Source: a bacterium
GTDB taxonomy: Bacteria > Bacillota_I > Bacilli_A > RFN20 > UBA1709
NCBI GenBank assembly: GCA_012511355.1
Contig: JAAZGG010000058.1
Location: forward strand, 1 to 8,485
DNA: 8,485 nucleotides
Reading direction: 5' to 3'
Position numbers and translations under genes: made by a program. This document shows, piece after piece, positions 1 through 5,997 of the stretch. Under the pieces are notes generated by a model. It saw only the letters and a program-made list of their open reading frames with translations, was not told the origin of the DNA and ran no database searches. Numbering within the stretch: the stretch's first letter is position 1; every line of letters starts with the position of its first letter.

Positions 1-452
1 AAATAAGAGCGAACACTTTTGACCCTTAAAGTAGGAATGTTTTGATCCCCATACATCTTTAAATGCCAATAACTAACCCGTTTTTCTAAATAAGTTAAAA
101 GCGGTGCTTTAACAAAATTTAAAAGGGCTTTCTTGGGATTAGCGCGATTTAGATATAAATCGTGATTAACTAAACCAGTTTTCGTACCATAACAAAGACG
201 ATACTCCTCTCCTAAAATCGTCTTTACCTGCCCCTCTTCATAACTGAATTTCTTGCGCTCATTAAAACGCTTAATATACTTCAGTAAATTCGCTTCATTC
301 TTTTTAAAAAGGGCAATGATCTCAGTTGCGGCTACTCTTTTAGGAGCGGTAACTACAAAACGCTCGTCGCGATAACGAATATAGATGTTTTTAATCTTCT
401 TACGAAGAACCTCATATTCAAATACCTGACCGTTAAGTTCGATTTTTTCCAT
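1..452 (-). CDS. YgjP-like (DUF45/M48-type) metal-dependent hydrolase, N-terminal part, cut by window edge
   Basis: The reading frame is open from an ATG at 452 to the left edge, giving about 150 residues with no stop. The protein starts MEKIELNGQVFEYEV, followed by a basic stretch KKIKNIYIRYRDERFVVTAPK, which is the usual beta-rich opening of YgjP/DUF45 proteins. Near residues 143-150 it reads LRVKSVRSYF, the position where this family has K-x-x-x-R-W/F-G-S-C just before the zinc-binding HExxH. The HExxH itself would lie outside the window and is not seen. Family members are predicted cytosolic zinc peptidases of uncertain substrate. The ATG lies 5 bp beyond the stop of the upstream dUTPase gene, with a GGAGAA-type ribosome site inside the end of that gene, so the two are probably co-transcribed and coupled. 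Family assignment is from motif recognition only. Confidence 0.75.
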   Translation of the reverse strand, partial: MEKIELNGQVFEYEVLRKKIKNIYIRYRDERFVVTAPKRVAATEIIALFKKNEANLLKYIKRFNERKKFSYEEGQVKTILGEEYRLCYGTKTGLVNHDLYLNRANPKKALLNFVKAPLLTYLEKRVSYWHLKMYGDQNIPTLRVKSVRSY

Positions 453-457
453 CCGTT

Positions 458-946
458 TTAATAATTCTCCGCTTGCCTTTGATGATTGACTTGATTTTTT
501 TGATAGTAAGCACTCTTTATCTCCTCTTCTTTAAAATCTAGTAAGAGGGCGATGGCTAAAAAGCTTTCAAACAGCTTTCTATAGGCTGAAAAAGAAATGT
601 TATTTTTAAAGTAAAGGGCTTGTTCATAGCAGCCTAAAATCGCTTCACTTAAATCTTTAGTCGTAACCTCAACTTTAAAACTTGTGCTACGCTCATAGCC
701 GATGGCTAGTCCTAACGATAAAAGAAAATGTAAGGCATCAACATATTCTTCAAGAATACATTCCTTCTTGGATGGTCCTTTTAAACTCCAATATTTAAAG
801 CAACGCGTTTCATTGGCAAATTCCCCTAATTCGATAATGAAAGCCAAGATACGCCTACTCATGGTCTTTCGATAATTAGTCTCATGCTTTTGATGGATTT
901 CCCGATCCAAGCCTTCCTGTAAAGAATATAAGTCCGAAAACTCCAT
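458..946 (-). CDS. Dimeric (all-alpha, MazG-like) dUTP diphosphatase
   Basis: This 162-residue protein matches the dUTPase_2 family, which hydrolyses dUTP to dUMP and pyrophosphate, keeping uracil out of DNA and feeding dTMP synthesis. Visible metal-binding motifs are E39-L-G-E42 (within IIELGEFANETRCFKYWS) and E67-Y-V-D70 (within LEEYVDALHFLLSLG), the ExxE plus ExxD pair that coordinates Mg ions in all-alpha NTP pyrophosphatases. Length is normal. The ATG at 946 is preceded by a strong GGAGGG site. The gene follows the rplT terminator by about 55 bp, so it probably has its own promoter; a candidate extended -10 (TGTTAAAAT) lies at 971-979. The downstream partner is the YgjP-like gene, 5 bp away. 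It is intact, unlike several genes in this window. Confidence 0.9.
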   Translation of the reverse strand: MEFSDLYSLQEGLDREIHQKHETNYRKTMSRRILAFIIELGEFANETRCFKYWSLKGPSKKECILEEYVDALHFLLSLGLAIGYERSTSFKVEVTTKDLSEAILGCYEQALYFKNNISFSAYRKLFESFLAIALLLDFKEEEIKSAYYQKNQVNHQRQAENY

Positions 947-970
947 AACTATCCCTCCAATTTGCTTTTA

Positions 971-979
971 ATTTTAACA
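971..979 (-). promoter_or_regulatory. Candidate extended -10 promoter element for the dUTPase gene
   Basis: On the minus strand this reads TGTTAAAAT, a TG-n-TAAAAT extended -10. No good -35 box is visible 17 bp upstream (around 994-999), so this is a weak call based on position between the rplT terminator and the dUTPase ribosome site. Confidence 0.3.
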
Positions 980-1002
980 TTATTCCCATCTTTTTACTAG
1001 AT

Positions 1003-1031
1003 AAAAAAAAGGTCGGTAACTATTACCAACC
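1003..1031 (-). terminator. Rho-independent terminator of the infC-rpmI-rplT operon
   Basis: The minus strand has a 9-bp stem, GGTTGGTAA (1031-1023) with TTACCGACC (1019-1011), one G-U pair, a 3-base loop, and then eight T residues (1010-1003). It begins 5 bp after the rplT stop codon. Seen directly; a textbook intrinsic terminator. Confidence 0.92.
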
Positions 1032-1036
1032 TCTCT

Positions 1037-1396
1037 TTACTTAGCTAAAGCCTTCTTCGCACTATCGACTAACTGAGTGAAAGTCGGACTATCGTGAATG
1101 GCTAACTCGGCTAACAACTTGCGATTGGTATCGACCATGGCTAACTTCAAGCCATGCATGATCTGACTGTAGGAAAGAACAAATTAATTGCAGGCCGCAT
1201 TAATTCTAGTGATCCAAAGTTTTCTAAAATCTCTCTTCTTAGTACGACGATCGCGGTATGCGTAAGACCAAGCCCGCATCACCGATTGATTAGCGGTCCT
1301 AAAAAGACGATGTCTAGAACCAAAGTAGCCCCGAGCTAATTTTAAAACTTTATTGCGATAACGCCGGGTACTGTAACCACGTTTTACTCTTGCCAT
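1037..1396 (-). CDS. rplT: Large ribosomal subunit protein L20, interrupted by an in-frame TAA at codon 71
   Basis: L20 is a primary 23S rRNA-binding protein needed for early 50S assembly, and it represses its own operon. Reading from the ATG at 1396 (good GGGAGG site) gives the N-terminal helix [17 protein letters not shown] and the highly conserved [20 protein letters not shown]. At 1184-1186 the frame meets TAA. Past it, in the same frame, conserved L20 sequence resumes at [13 protein letters not shown] and runs to KKALAK and a TAA at 1037-1039. The full frame is 119 codons, the normal family length. At the break the sequence reads N-stop-F-V where relatives have R-x-N-G, so several neighbouring codons are abnormal, with the changes leaning towards A/T. 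Truncation at residue 70 would remove the C-terminal globular domain used in rRNA and leader binding. It could be a base-calling error, a real nonsense change that is suppressed, or a decaying copy with an intact rplT elsewhere; the sequence alone cannot decide. Confidence 0.9.
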
Positions 1397-1412
1397 ATTT
1401 CATTCCTCCCTT

Positions 1413-1613
1413 TTAAAGTTGACCAGGGAAGAGTTTTTTAGATCTCTTCTGATCGCTTTTGTGCAGGCGAACAGATTTCGCTGCCTGCCTTCTTTGCTTT
1501 TTGCTCTTGGCCCAGGCATCGTGTTGCCTATAGGCCCGTTTACGCATTAACTTGCCCGTGCCAGTAATCTTAAAACGTTTGGCAGCGGCCTTTTTAGTTT
1601 TCATTTTGGGCAT
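1413..1613 (-). CDS. rpmI: Large ribosomal subunit protein L35
   Basis: This 66-residue, very basic protein begins [22 protein letters not shown], the diagnostic N-terminus of bacterial L35, with the conserved KRAYRQH segment after it. L35 binds 23S rRNA in the large subunit. The ATG at 1613 has a GGAGGA site 6-7 bases upstream. It sits 14 bp after infC and 16 bp before rplT, the standard gene order of this operon, so it shares the promoter and leader upstream of infC. The C-terminal half ([21 protein letters not shown]) is diverged from the Bacillus sequence but of normal length and charge. It is intact. Confidence 0.97.
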   Translation of the reverse strand: MPKMKTKKAAAKRFKITGTGKLMRKRAYRQHDAWAKSKKQRRQAAKSVRLHKSDQKRSKKLFPGQL

Positions 1614-1627
1614 AATAAATACTCCTC

Positions 1628-2185
1628 CTATTTGTCCTTTTTAGGTCCGAGGAAGGCAAACATATTGCGGCCTTCAACGGTAGGGTTCTTTTCAACAATC
1701 GCATAATCCTTAACTAATTCAATGAAGTTTTGAAGATTCTCTTCACCAATTTCTAAATGCGACAGTTGTCGCCCTCTAAAACGCACAGTTACTTTGACCC
1801 GATTGCCCGCCTGTAGCCACTCAATGGCGGCCCTAGCCTTGACTTCAAGGTCGTGTTTATCCGTTTGAGGTGTGAAACGCACCTCTTTAGTTTCGATAAT
1901 CTTTTGTTTTTTCTTGATTTCTCGCGCTTTCTTTTGCTGCTCAAAGCGATATTTACCATAGTCGACAATCTTGCAAACTGGTGGTTTAGCCATTGGCGCC
2001 ACACAAAGTAAATCTAAATTAGCTTCTTCCGCAATTCTCAAAGCTTCATTTCGACTTTTGATGCCTAGTGATTGACCATTGCTGTCAATCAAAAGCACCT
2101 CGGGGAAACGAATTAAATTATTAACGAGATCTTCATTTTCCCTAACGGGTTTTTGGTTGTAAGGACCATATCCTGCTGATAAGAT
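1628..2185 (-). CDS. infC: Translation initiation factor IF-3, starting at an AUC codon
   Basis: IF-3 binds the 30S subunit, prevents premature 50S joining and rejects wrong start codons. The N-domain is recognisable ([20 protein letters not shown], then [28 protein letters not shown]), followed by a lysine-rich linker and the C-domain ([51 protein letters not shown]). It ends with TAG at 1628-1630. The frame can be extended to a GTG at 2194, but that GTG is part of the AGGAGG ribosome site (2199-2194) and cannot be served by it. The in-frame ATC at 2185-2183 sits 8 bases after the site, the right spacing. Rare AUU/AUC/AUA starts are a known hallmark of infC, where IF-3 represses its own translation by discriminating against them. 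The AUC start gives 185 residues. The start choice is inference from spacing and family precedent. Confidence 0.93.
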   Translation of the reverse strand: MLSAGYGPYNQKPVRENEDLVNNLIRFPEVLLIDSNGQSLGIKSRNEALRIAEEANLDLLCVAPMAKPPVCKIVDYGKYRFEQQKKAREIKKKQKIIETKEVRFTPQTDKHDLEVKARAAIEWLQAGNRVKVTVRFRGRQLSHLEIGEENLQNFIELVKDYAIVEKNPTVEGRNMFAFLGPKKDK

Positions 2186-2193
2186 AAGCGACA

Positions 2194-2199
2194 CCTCCT
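2194..2199 (-). promoter_or_regulatory. infC ribosome binding site AGGAGG that decides the AUC start
   Basis: The minus strand reads AGGAGG here, followed by eight bases and then ATC at 2185. Because the GTG at 2194-2192 overlaps the last G, this site argues against the GTG start and for AUC. Confidence 0.8.
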
Positions 2200-2207
2200 A
2201 AAAATTT

Positions 2208-2233
2208 AAAGAAAAACGAGTGCTGTGCACCCG
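2208..2233 (-). terminator. Attenuator terminator within the L20 leader
   Basis: The minus strand reads CGGGTGC (2233-2227), loop ACA, GCACTCG (2223-2217), then TTTTTCTTT. The stem is 7 bp with one G-U pair. It lies inside the infC leader just upstream of the ribosome site, so it would stop transcription before infC unless its left arm is taken up by the competing upstream GCACCCG (2304-2298). Confidence 0.75.
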
Positions 2234-2333
2234 TACATATTCAATCATAATACTGCTATGACCATTTACCCAAAGCTATGCGCAATCAGGTGAGAAGCGG
2301 GTGCCTCTACTTTTCACAACTCTTCGTTTTTGC
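2208..2333 (-). ncRNA. L20 leader (autoregulatory 5' UTR of infC-rpmI-rplT)
   Basis: The leader between the promoter and infC contains the segment GGCACCCGCTTCTCACCTG (minus strand, about 2305-2287), which resembles the L20-leader family of Firmicutes. Its GCACCCG (2304-2298) is a perfect 7-base complement of CGGGTGC (2233-2227), which alternatively forms the left arm of the terminator hairpin. A second long-range pairing closes the base: AAAAACGA (2331-2324) with TCGTTTTT (2219-2212), extendable by GTTGTG with CACAGC. This is the expected terminator/antiterminator switch. In Bacillus, excess L20 binding the leader favours termination; by analogy the same is inferred here. Family assignment is by recognition and hand-folding, not by a covariance search. 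Confidence 0.8.
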
Positions 2334-2339
2334 TCATTT

Positions 2340-2368
2340 AATATAACATTATACTTCTAGATAGTCAA
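2340..2368 (-). promoter_or_regulatory. Sigma-A promoter of infC-rpmI-rplT
   Basis: On the minus strand there is a -35 TTGACT (2368-2363), a 17-base spacer, and a -10 TATATT (2345-2340). Each box is one mismatch from consensus. A start site near 2333 would give a leader of roughly 148 bases before infC, fitting the L20 leader. Confidence 0.8.
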
Positions 2369-2457
2369 GCCTTTATTCCTTAAAATTTCAACCTTTTTAC
2401 ACTTTAATCTGCTTGCACTTTTCTTACACATAGAATAAACTAGTTTCGGTGATGAAC

Positions 2458-3174
2458 ATGAAAAAATATTATAAGAGTTTAACAAAAAAAGAATTCTACT
2501 TTCGCTTAATTCTACTAGGACTAACGGAAGCCTTTGCTCTCTTCTCTATTGTCTATCTAGCCTTAAACGCTTCAGTTGACCGTTTGCTCCTAGCCATTAT
2601 CTATCTTTTCTTAGCTTTGTTTCCTAGTTTGATAGAACTTGTTACTAAGCGCCGTCTTAGTTATCCCTTCTATCTTTTCTTAAGCCTTTATATGGTCGCT
2701 GTTTTACTAGGCCATAGTTACAGGTTTTATGATGAGTTTTTTTGGTGGGATAGTATGCTTCACGCCTGTGGCGGTTTTACCATCGCCCTTTTAGCTACCT
2801 ACTTTATGGATTTCTTAAATAAACCTAATAAATCAACTATTCTCGTTAAACTCTTTTTTGGTATTTCAATGGCTCTTGCCCTTTCGGTGCTTTGGGAATT
2901 TATCGAGTACGGCTGTGACCACTTGCTTAAAACCGATATGCAAAAAGATTGCTGGGTCAATAGCATTCATTCCTATTTCCTAGGGGACGGCAAAACCGTT
3001 GGTAGCATTGAAGATATTGTTATTGTCAGTATTAATGGTCGCTTTTTACCTGGCTATCTTGACTTAGGTCTTACCGATACGATACTAGACTTAGCCATGG
3101 CCTTACTCGGGGCGATAGTTTATAGTTTAATTCTCCTAATTGATAGAAGAAAACACCCAGCTATTCGTAAATAA
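2458..3174 (+). CDS. Six-helix integral membrane protein resembling the YjdF/DUF2238 family
   Basis: The function is unknown. The 238-residue product has about six hydrophobic segments (roughly residues 15-37, 43-62, 70-86, 101-120, 132-150 and 211-230). Polar motifs lie in or beside the helices: YDEFFWWD (D92, D98) followed by LH (H102) and CGGF, then SVLWEFIEYGCD (E147, E150, D154), TDMQKD (D160-D164), and a C-terminal YLDLGLTDTILDLAMALLGA. This pattern matches the YjdF/DUF2238-type membrane proteins by memory. Conserved Asp, Glu and His in membrane helices hint at metal binding or catalysis, but that is speculation. A GTG at 2449 and ATG at 2452 are possible starts, but GGTGA at 2448-2452 acts best as the ribosome site for the ATG at 2458. 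It is the only plus-strand gene, divergent from infC and convergent with the CBS operon. No convincing promoter was found. Confidence 0.75.
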   Translation: MKKYYKSLTKKEFYFRLILLGLTEAFALFSIVYLALNASVDRLLLAIIYLFLALFPSLIELVTKRRLSYPFYLFLSLYMVAVLLGHSYRFYDEFFWWDSMLHACGGFTIALLATYFMDFLNKPNKSTILVKLFFGISMALALSVLWEFIEYGCDHLLKTDMQKDCWVNSIHSYFLGDGKTVGSIEDIVIVSINGRFLPGYLDLGLTDTILDLAMALLGAIVYSLILLIDRRKHPAIRK

Positions 3175-3197
3175 AAAGATGTCTGTAGACATCTTTT
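3174..3197. terminator. Shared bidirectional terminator between two convergent genes
   Basis: A perfect 10-bp inverted repeat, AAAAGATGTC (3174-3183) and GACATCTTTT (3188-3197) with loop TGTA, works on both strands with A/T-rich flanks. The stop codon of the plus-strand gene (3172-3174) and that of the minus-strand gene (3198-3196) both touch the stem. Confidence 0.85.
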
Positions 3198-4467
3198 ATT
3201 CTTCTTTATTTTGATTATTTTCAGACTTGACTTCAGCCCTGATTTTTTCTACCCGCACATCATCAACCGCTAAAACAGTGATAAGCAGATTCTTATATTC
3301 AAACTGATCTTTCTCAGCAGGGAAGCGTTCTAAAACTTCGGTAACCCAACCACCTACTGTCGCATATTCAGAACTAAAGTCATAACTATTTAAACCGACA
3401 AGTTCAAAGAAATCATAGATATTCATATCACCATCAACAATATAAATACCCTCTTCTTTTTCAATATATTCCAACTCAACTTTATCCTTTTCGTCCCAAA
3501 TTTCCCCAACCAACCCTTCTAAAATCTCTTCAGATGTGACAATGCCATCAAAACCGCCAGATTCATCGACGACAATGGTCATAAGAATTTTGCTGCTATT
3601 CATTTCCTTGATTAATTCATCAATCGCCTTGGTCCTATGAACATATAAAGGCTCAATTAACAGGGCTTTCACATCAATGGCCTCTTTTTTGATCAATAAG
3701 CGCATAATCTCTTTGGTACTGATGATACCTAGGATATTATCAATCGTTCCTTCGTAGATGGGTAAATATGAATAATTGAGATACTCACTGTTAGGAACCA
3801 GCTTTTCAAGAGCATCTTCAATATCTAATGCTACGACATCCACCCGCGGAACCATGATCTCATAGGCATCAACATCGGAAAAACGAATAGCCGAGATGAT
3901 AAGGTCACTCTTGTGTTCATCAATTACCCCTTCATCCTCAATCGTCTCTACAATATTCACTAATTCCTCATCGGTAACCGAGGGGATTTTTTCTTTACTG
4001 CTCCACAAGGGTGAAATCAATTCAACTAATTTTGTTACCACCCAAGCCAAGGGTTTAAAAATAATACAGAAGAAACGTAGCGGTTTGGCTAAAATGTAAA
4101 CCAAAGCATTAGCTTTTCTTTTGGCAAATAACTTCGGTAGGATCTCTCCGAGGAGTAAGATTAAAACGGTCATGACAATTACCGCTAAAGTTGGGCCAAG
4201 TTTAGGACCATAATAAGCTGCAAAGAGCAAGGTTGCAATAGAAGAAGCGGCAATATTAACTAGATTATTCCCCAGTAAAATCGCCGAAATCATCGTGGGG
4301 AAGTCATTAGAAATCCTGTAGGCTAAAACAGCATTCCTTACTTTTTTCTCAGCATTATTCTTTAAACGGATTTTATTACAACTGGCATAGGCAATCTCAC
4401 TACCTGAAAAGAACGCTGATAATAATAAAAGCAAGAGCAAACTAATGATTAAGATAACATCTTTCAT
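3196..4467 (-). CDS. DUF21/CBS/CorC_HlyC transporter-family protein (CNNM/CorC type), full length
   Basis: This 423-residue protein is an intact member of the CNNM/CorC family, linked to Mg/Co ion export or homeostasis (older annotations say hemolysin). The N-terminus is a hydrophobic helix, then SGSEIAYASCNKIRLKN, more helices and the LLGEILPKLFAKRKAN motif typical of the DUF21 membrane domain (residues about 1-190). A CBS pair follows (about 205-330: VMVPRVDVVALD-like segment, LPIYEGTIDNILGIIS, then TIVVDESGGFDGIVTSEEILEGLVGEI). The tail (about 340-415: GIYIVDGDMNIYDFFELVGL, YATVGGWVTEVLERFP) is the CorC_HlyC domain. The start codon overlaps the stop of the upstream paralogue as ATGA, indicating translational coupling. 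The stop codon sits in the shared terminator. The substrate cannot be read from sequence. Confidence 0.92.
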   Translation of the reverse strand: MKDVILIISLLLLLLLSAFFSGSEIAYASCNKIRLKNNAEKKVRNAVLAYRISNDFPTMISAILLGNNLVNIAASSIATLLFAAYYGPKLGPTLAVIVMTVLILLLGEILPKLFAKRKANALVYILAKPLRFFCIIFKPLAWVVTKLVELISPLWSSKEKIPSVTDEELVNIVETIEDEGVIDEHKSDLIISAIRFSDVDAYEIMVPRVDVVALDIEDALEKLVPNSEYLNYSYLPIYEGTIDNILGIISTKEIMRLLIKKEAIDVKALLIEPLYVHRTKAIDELIKEMNSSKILMTIVVDESGGFDGIVTSEEILEGLVGEIWDEKDKVELEYIEKEEGIYIVDGDMNIYDFFELVGLNSYDFSSEYATVGGWVTEVLERFPAEKDQFEYKNLLITVLAVDDVRVEKIRAEVKSENNQNKEE

Positions 4468-5477
4468 TGCTTCTCACCTTCTTCAGTTGGCTCTAAAATA
4501 TCACCGATCAGTTCTCTTAAAACATCATCCATAGTGATAATGCCTAGGGTTTAATTTTTATGTATAACCACCGCCATGTGGGTTTTCTTGCTACTAAAGC
4601 CCTCTAAAAGGTCATCGAGTTTAGTAGTAGGACTTACAGTATAAGGCTTGCTCATCAGAGATGTCAGCGAAATATTTGGCCGAATTAATAACTCCTTTAA
4701 GCAAGTACGGACATGTAAAATACCGATAATATTTTCTAAATTATCGCGGTAAACGGGAATTCGGGAGTATCTATTTTCTGATAAAAGTAAATTGATAACC
4801 TCTTCTCGCCCAGTATTGGCATCAATCGCCACTAACTTATCTAAGGGGGTATAAACAGCCGTTACGGGAACATCATCAAATTCAATGGCCGATTGGATAA
4901 GATGACTTTCATCTTCATCCAAAACGCCCTCTTCTTCAATGGTTTCCACAATGGCCTGTAAATCCTCCTCGGTATAATCTAAATCTTCATCCTTAACTAT
5001 TTTATTTAGTAACCAATTAAAGGGACTGATGAGAATAAGAGCTAAGGGTTTAAATAAATAAATCAAGGCCTTTAAAGGAACTGCCAAAAATTCTGCTAGT
5101 TTGTCAGCATTGGCCCGCGCAATATTTTTTGGTAGGATTTCACTAAATAAGAAAACCACGATGGTAACGGTAATGGTGGCCACTAAAGAACCTATCTCAC
5201 CCATAATAGCAATCGCTAAAACCGTCGCTAAAGTCGATAGAACAATGTGACAAATATTGGTACCTATTAAAACAGTAGTCAAAGCATTATCAAAATGATC
5301 CAAAATAAATTGGACTCTCTTGGCCGAGCGATCATTATTTTCAGCTCTTGTTTTAAAGCGTGTTTTATTACAGTAAGCATAGGCGGTCTCGGCGGCAGCA
5401 AAAAGGCCACCTAACAAGACCAATAAACCTAGAACGATGTACAGGAACCAGCGTATACTACTCCCATCGCCTTACAC
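4464..5477 (-). pseudogene. DUF21/CBS membrane protein, short paralogue, with in-frame TAA at codons 2 and 309
   Basis: This is a paralogue of the downstream gene with DUF21 membrane domain (SIRWFLYIVLG, FAAAETAYAYCNKTRFK, SEILPKNIARANADK) and a CBS pair (YTPLDKLVAIDAN, RIPVYRDNLENIIGILHV, then MAVVIHKN, stop, TLGIITMDDVLRELIGDI). It ends at TGA 4466-4464 right after the CBS pair, so it lacks the CorC_HlyC tail. The expected start is a GTG at 5477, 7 bases after a GAGGTGG site, but the next codon is TAA (5474-5472); conserved-looking sequence (GDGSSIRWFLY) continues in the same frame. The first usable downstream start is a TTG at 5423, inside the first helix and without a proper ribosome site. 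A second TAA at 4553-4551 breaks the second CBS domain, again with the frame preserved. AAA or another sense codon one base away would restore it. Two lesions favour pseudogene or sequence errors; read-through is an alternative. Confidence 0.8.
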
Positions 5478-5484
5478 TAGGCAA

Positions 5485-5491
5485 CCACCTC
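5485..5491 (-). promoter_or_regulatory. Ribosome binding site GAGGTGG leading to a GTG-TAA start-stop
   Basis: The minus strand reads GAGGTGG, then seven bases, then GTG at 5477-5475 followed at once by TAA. The site is well placed for that GTG, yet initiation there would terminate after one amino acid. Confidence 0.6.
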
Positions 5492-5503
5492 TTTTTCGGC
5501 AGT

Positions 5504-5532
5504 ATTATAACAAAGGCCTTATTAATTGTCAA
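5504..5532 (-). promoter_or_regulatory. Perfect-consensus sigma-A promoter of the DUF21/CBS gene pair
   Basis: The minus strand has TTGACA (5532-5527), a 17-base spacer, and TATAAT (5509-5504), preceded by TG one base upstream (extended -10). Both boxes match consensus exactly. A start near 5497 leaves only about 20 bases of leader before the first gene. Confidence 0.93.
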
Positions 5533-5554
5533 AAAAATCTGTCACTGAAAATTT

Positions 5555-5579
5555 AAAAACCCGTTTACCAAACGGGTTT
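5555..5579 (-). terminator. Rho-independent terminator after the desulfoferrodoxin gene
   Basis: The minus strand reads AAACCCGTTT (5579-5570), loop GGT, AAACGGGTTT (5566-5557), then TTAAATTTT. The stem is a perfect 10 bp. It lies about 27 bp after the desulfoferrodoxin stop and closes the ppsA-dfx unit just before the next promoter. Confidence 0.88.
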
Positions 5580-5605
5580 AATAAAAATCGTTTTTTAAAT
5601 TGTTC

Positions 5606-5974
5606 TTAACAGGCCCAAAGACCATGTAAATTACAATAAGCATTAACCGCCCTTAATTCTTCCCCATTTTGTAAGAAGAACTGCACCCTAGGTTTCATAT
5701 TGGGACTCAAATGGTAACGATAGACCGCTAGACTTGTCTCTATGCTGATCCACTCGATATAGTGATCTTCAAACATCGGGTGTTCATAACTACCCACCAC
5801 AATATCTACCAGTTTCCCTTCAAGGGTCACAACCGCTACATGCTTATCAAAAGACGCCTCGGTAGTATTAGGGATTAATTCTTCCATCACTTCACCACAA
5901 CAGGTAAGGGCTTTGCCTGAATTCTTTAATAACACCACCAAATTGCCACAGTGGCTACAACGAAAATATTGCAT
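5606..5974 (-). CDS. dfx: Desulfoferrodoxin (2Fe-type superoxide reductase)
   Basis: This protein reduces superoxide to hydrogen peroxide without releasing oxygen, a defence typical of anaerobes, using electrons from rubredoxin-type donors in the cytosol. The 122 residues hold both domains. The desulforedoxin part has C6-x-x-C9 and C25-C26 for the FeCys4 centre. The superoxide reductase part has the His4Cys iron ligands: H45 (DKHVAV), H65 (YEHPMF), H71 (DHYIEW), and C114 with H117 in the YCNLHGLW motif. The catalytic Lys (K44) is kept, while the usual Glu before it is Asp (D43) and the usual Pro after HV is Ala. The ATG at 5974 follows an AAGGAGG site and lies 23 bp after ppsA, so the two are probably co-transcribed. 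It is intact. Confidence 0.95.
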   Translation of the reverse strand: MQYFRCSHCGNLVVLLKNSGKALTCCGEVMEELIPNTTEASFDKHVAVVTLEGKLVDIVVGSYEHPMFEDHYIEWISIETSLAVYRYHLSPNMKPRVQFFLQNGEELRAVNAYCNLHGLWAC

Positions 5975-5997
5975 GTACTTGCCTCCTTACCTACTTA

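Noticed and set aside
1154..1339. Plus-strand open frame of 61 codons
   Set aside because: It is antisense to rplT, has no ribosome site or recognisable protein features, and is explained as a shadow of the conserved gene.
2413..2441. TTGCAC-17-TAAACT as a promoter for the plus-strand membrane gene
   Set aside because: Both boxes match consensus poorly, and the start site would fall on the ribosome binding site.
2449..2457. GTG at 2449 or ATG at 2452 as start of the membrane protein
   Set aside because: Both overlap the GGTGA ribosome site, which is correctly spaced for the ATG at 2458.
4545..4560. Programmed -1 frameshift at the AAA-AAT-TAA sequence of the short CBS gene
   Set aside because: The homologous sequence downstream is in the original frame, so a shift would not give the right protein, and the bases do not form a proper slippery heptamer.
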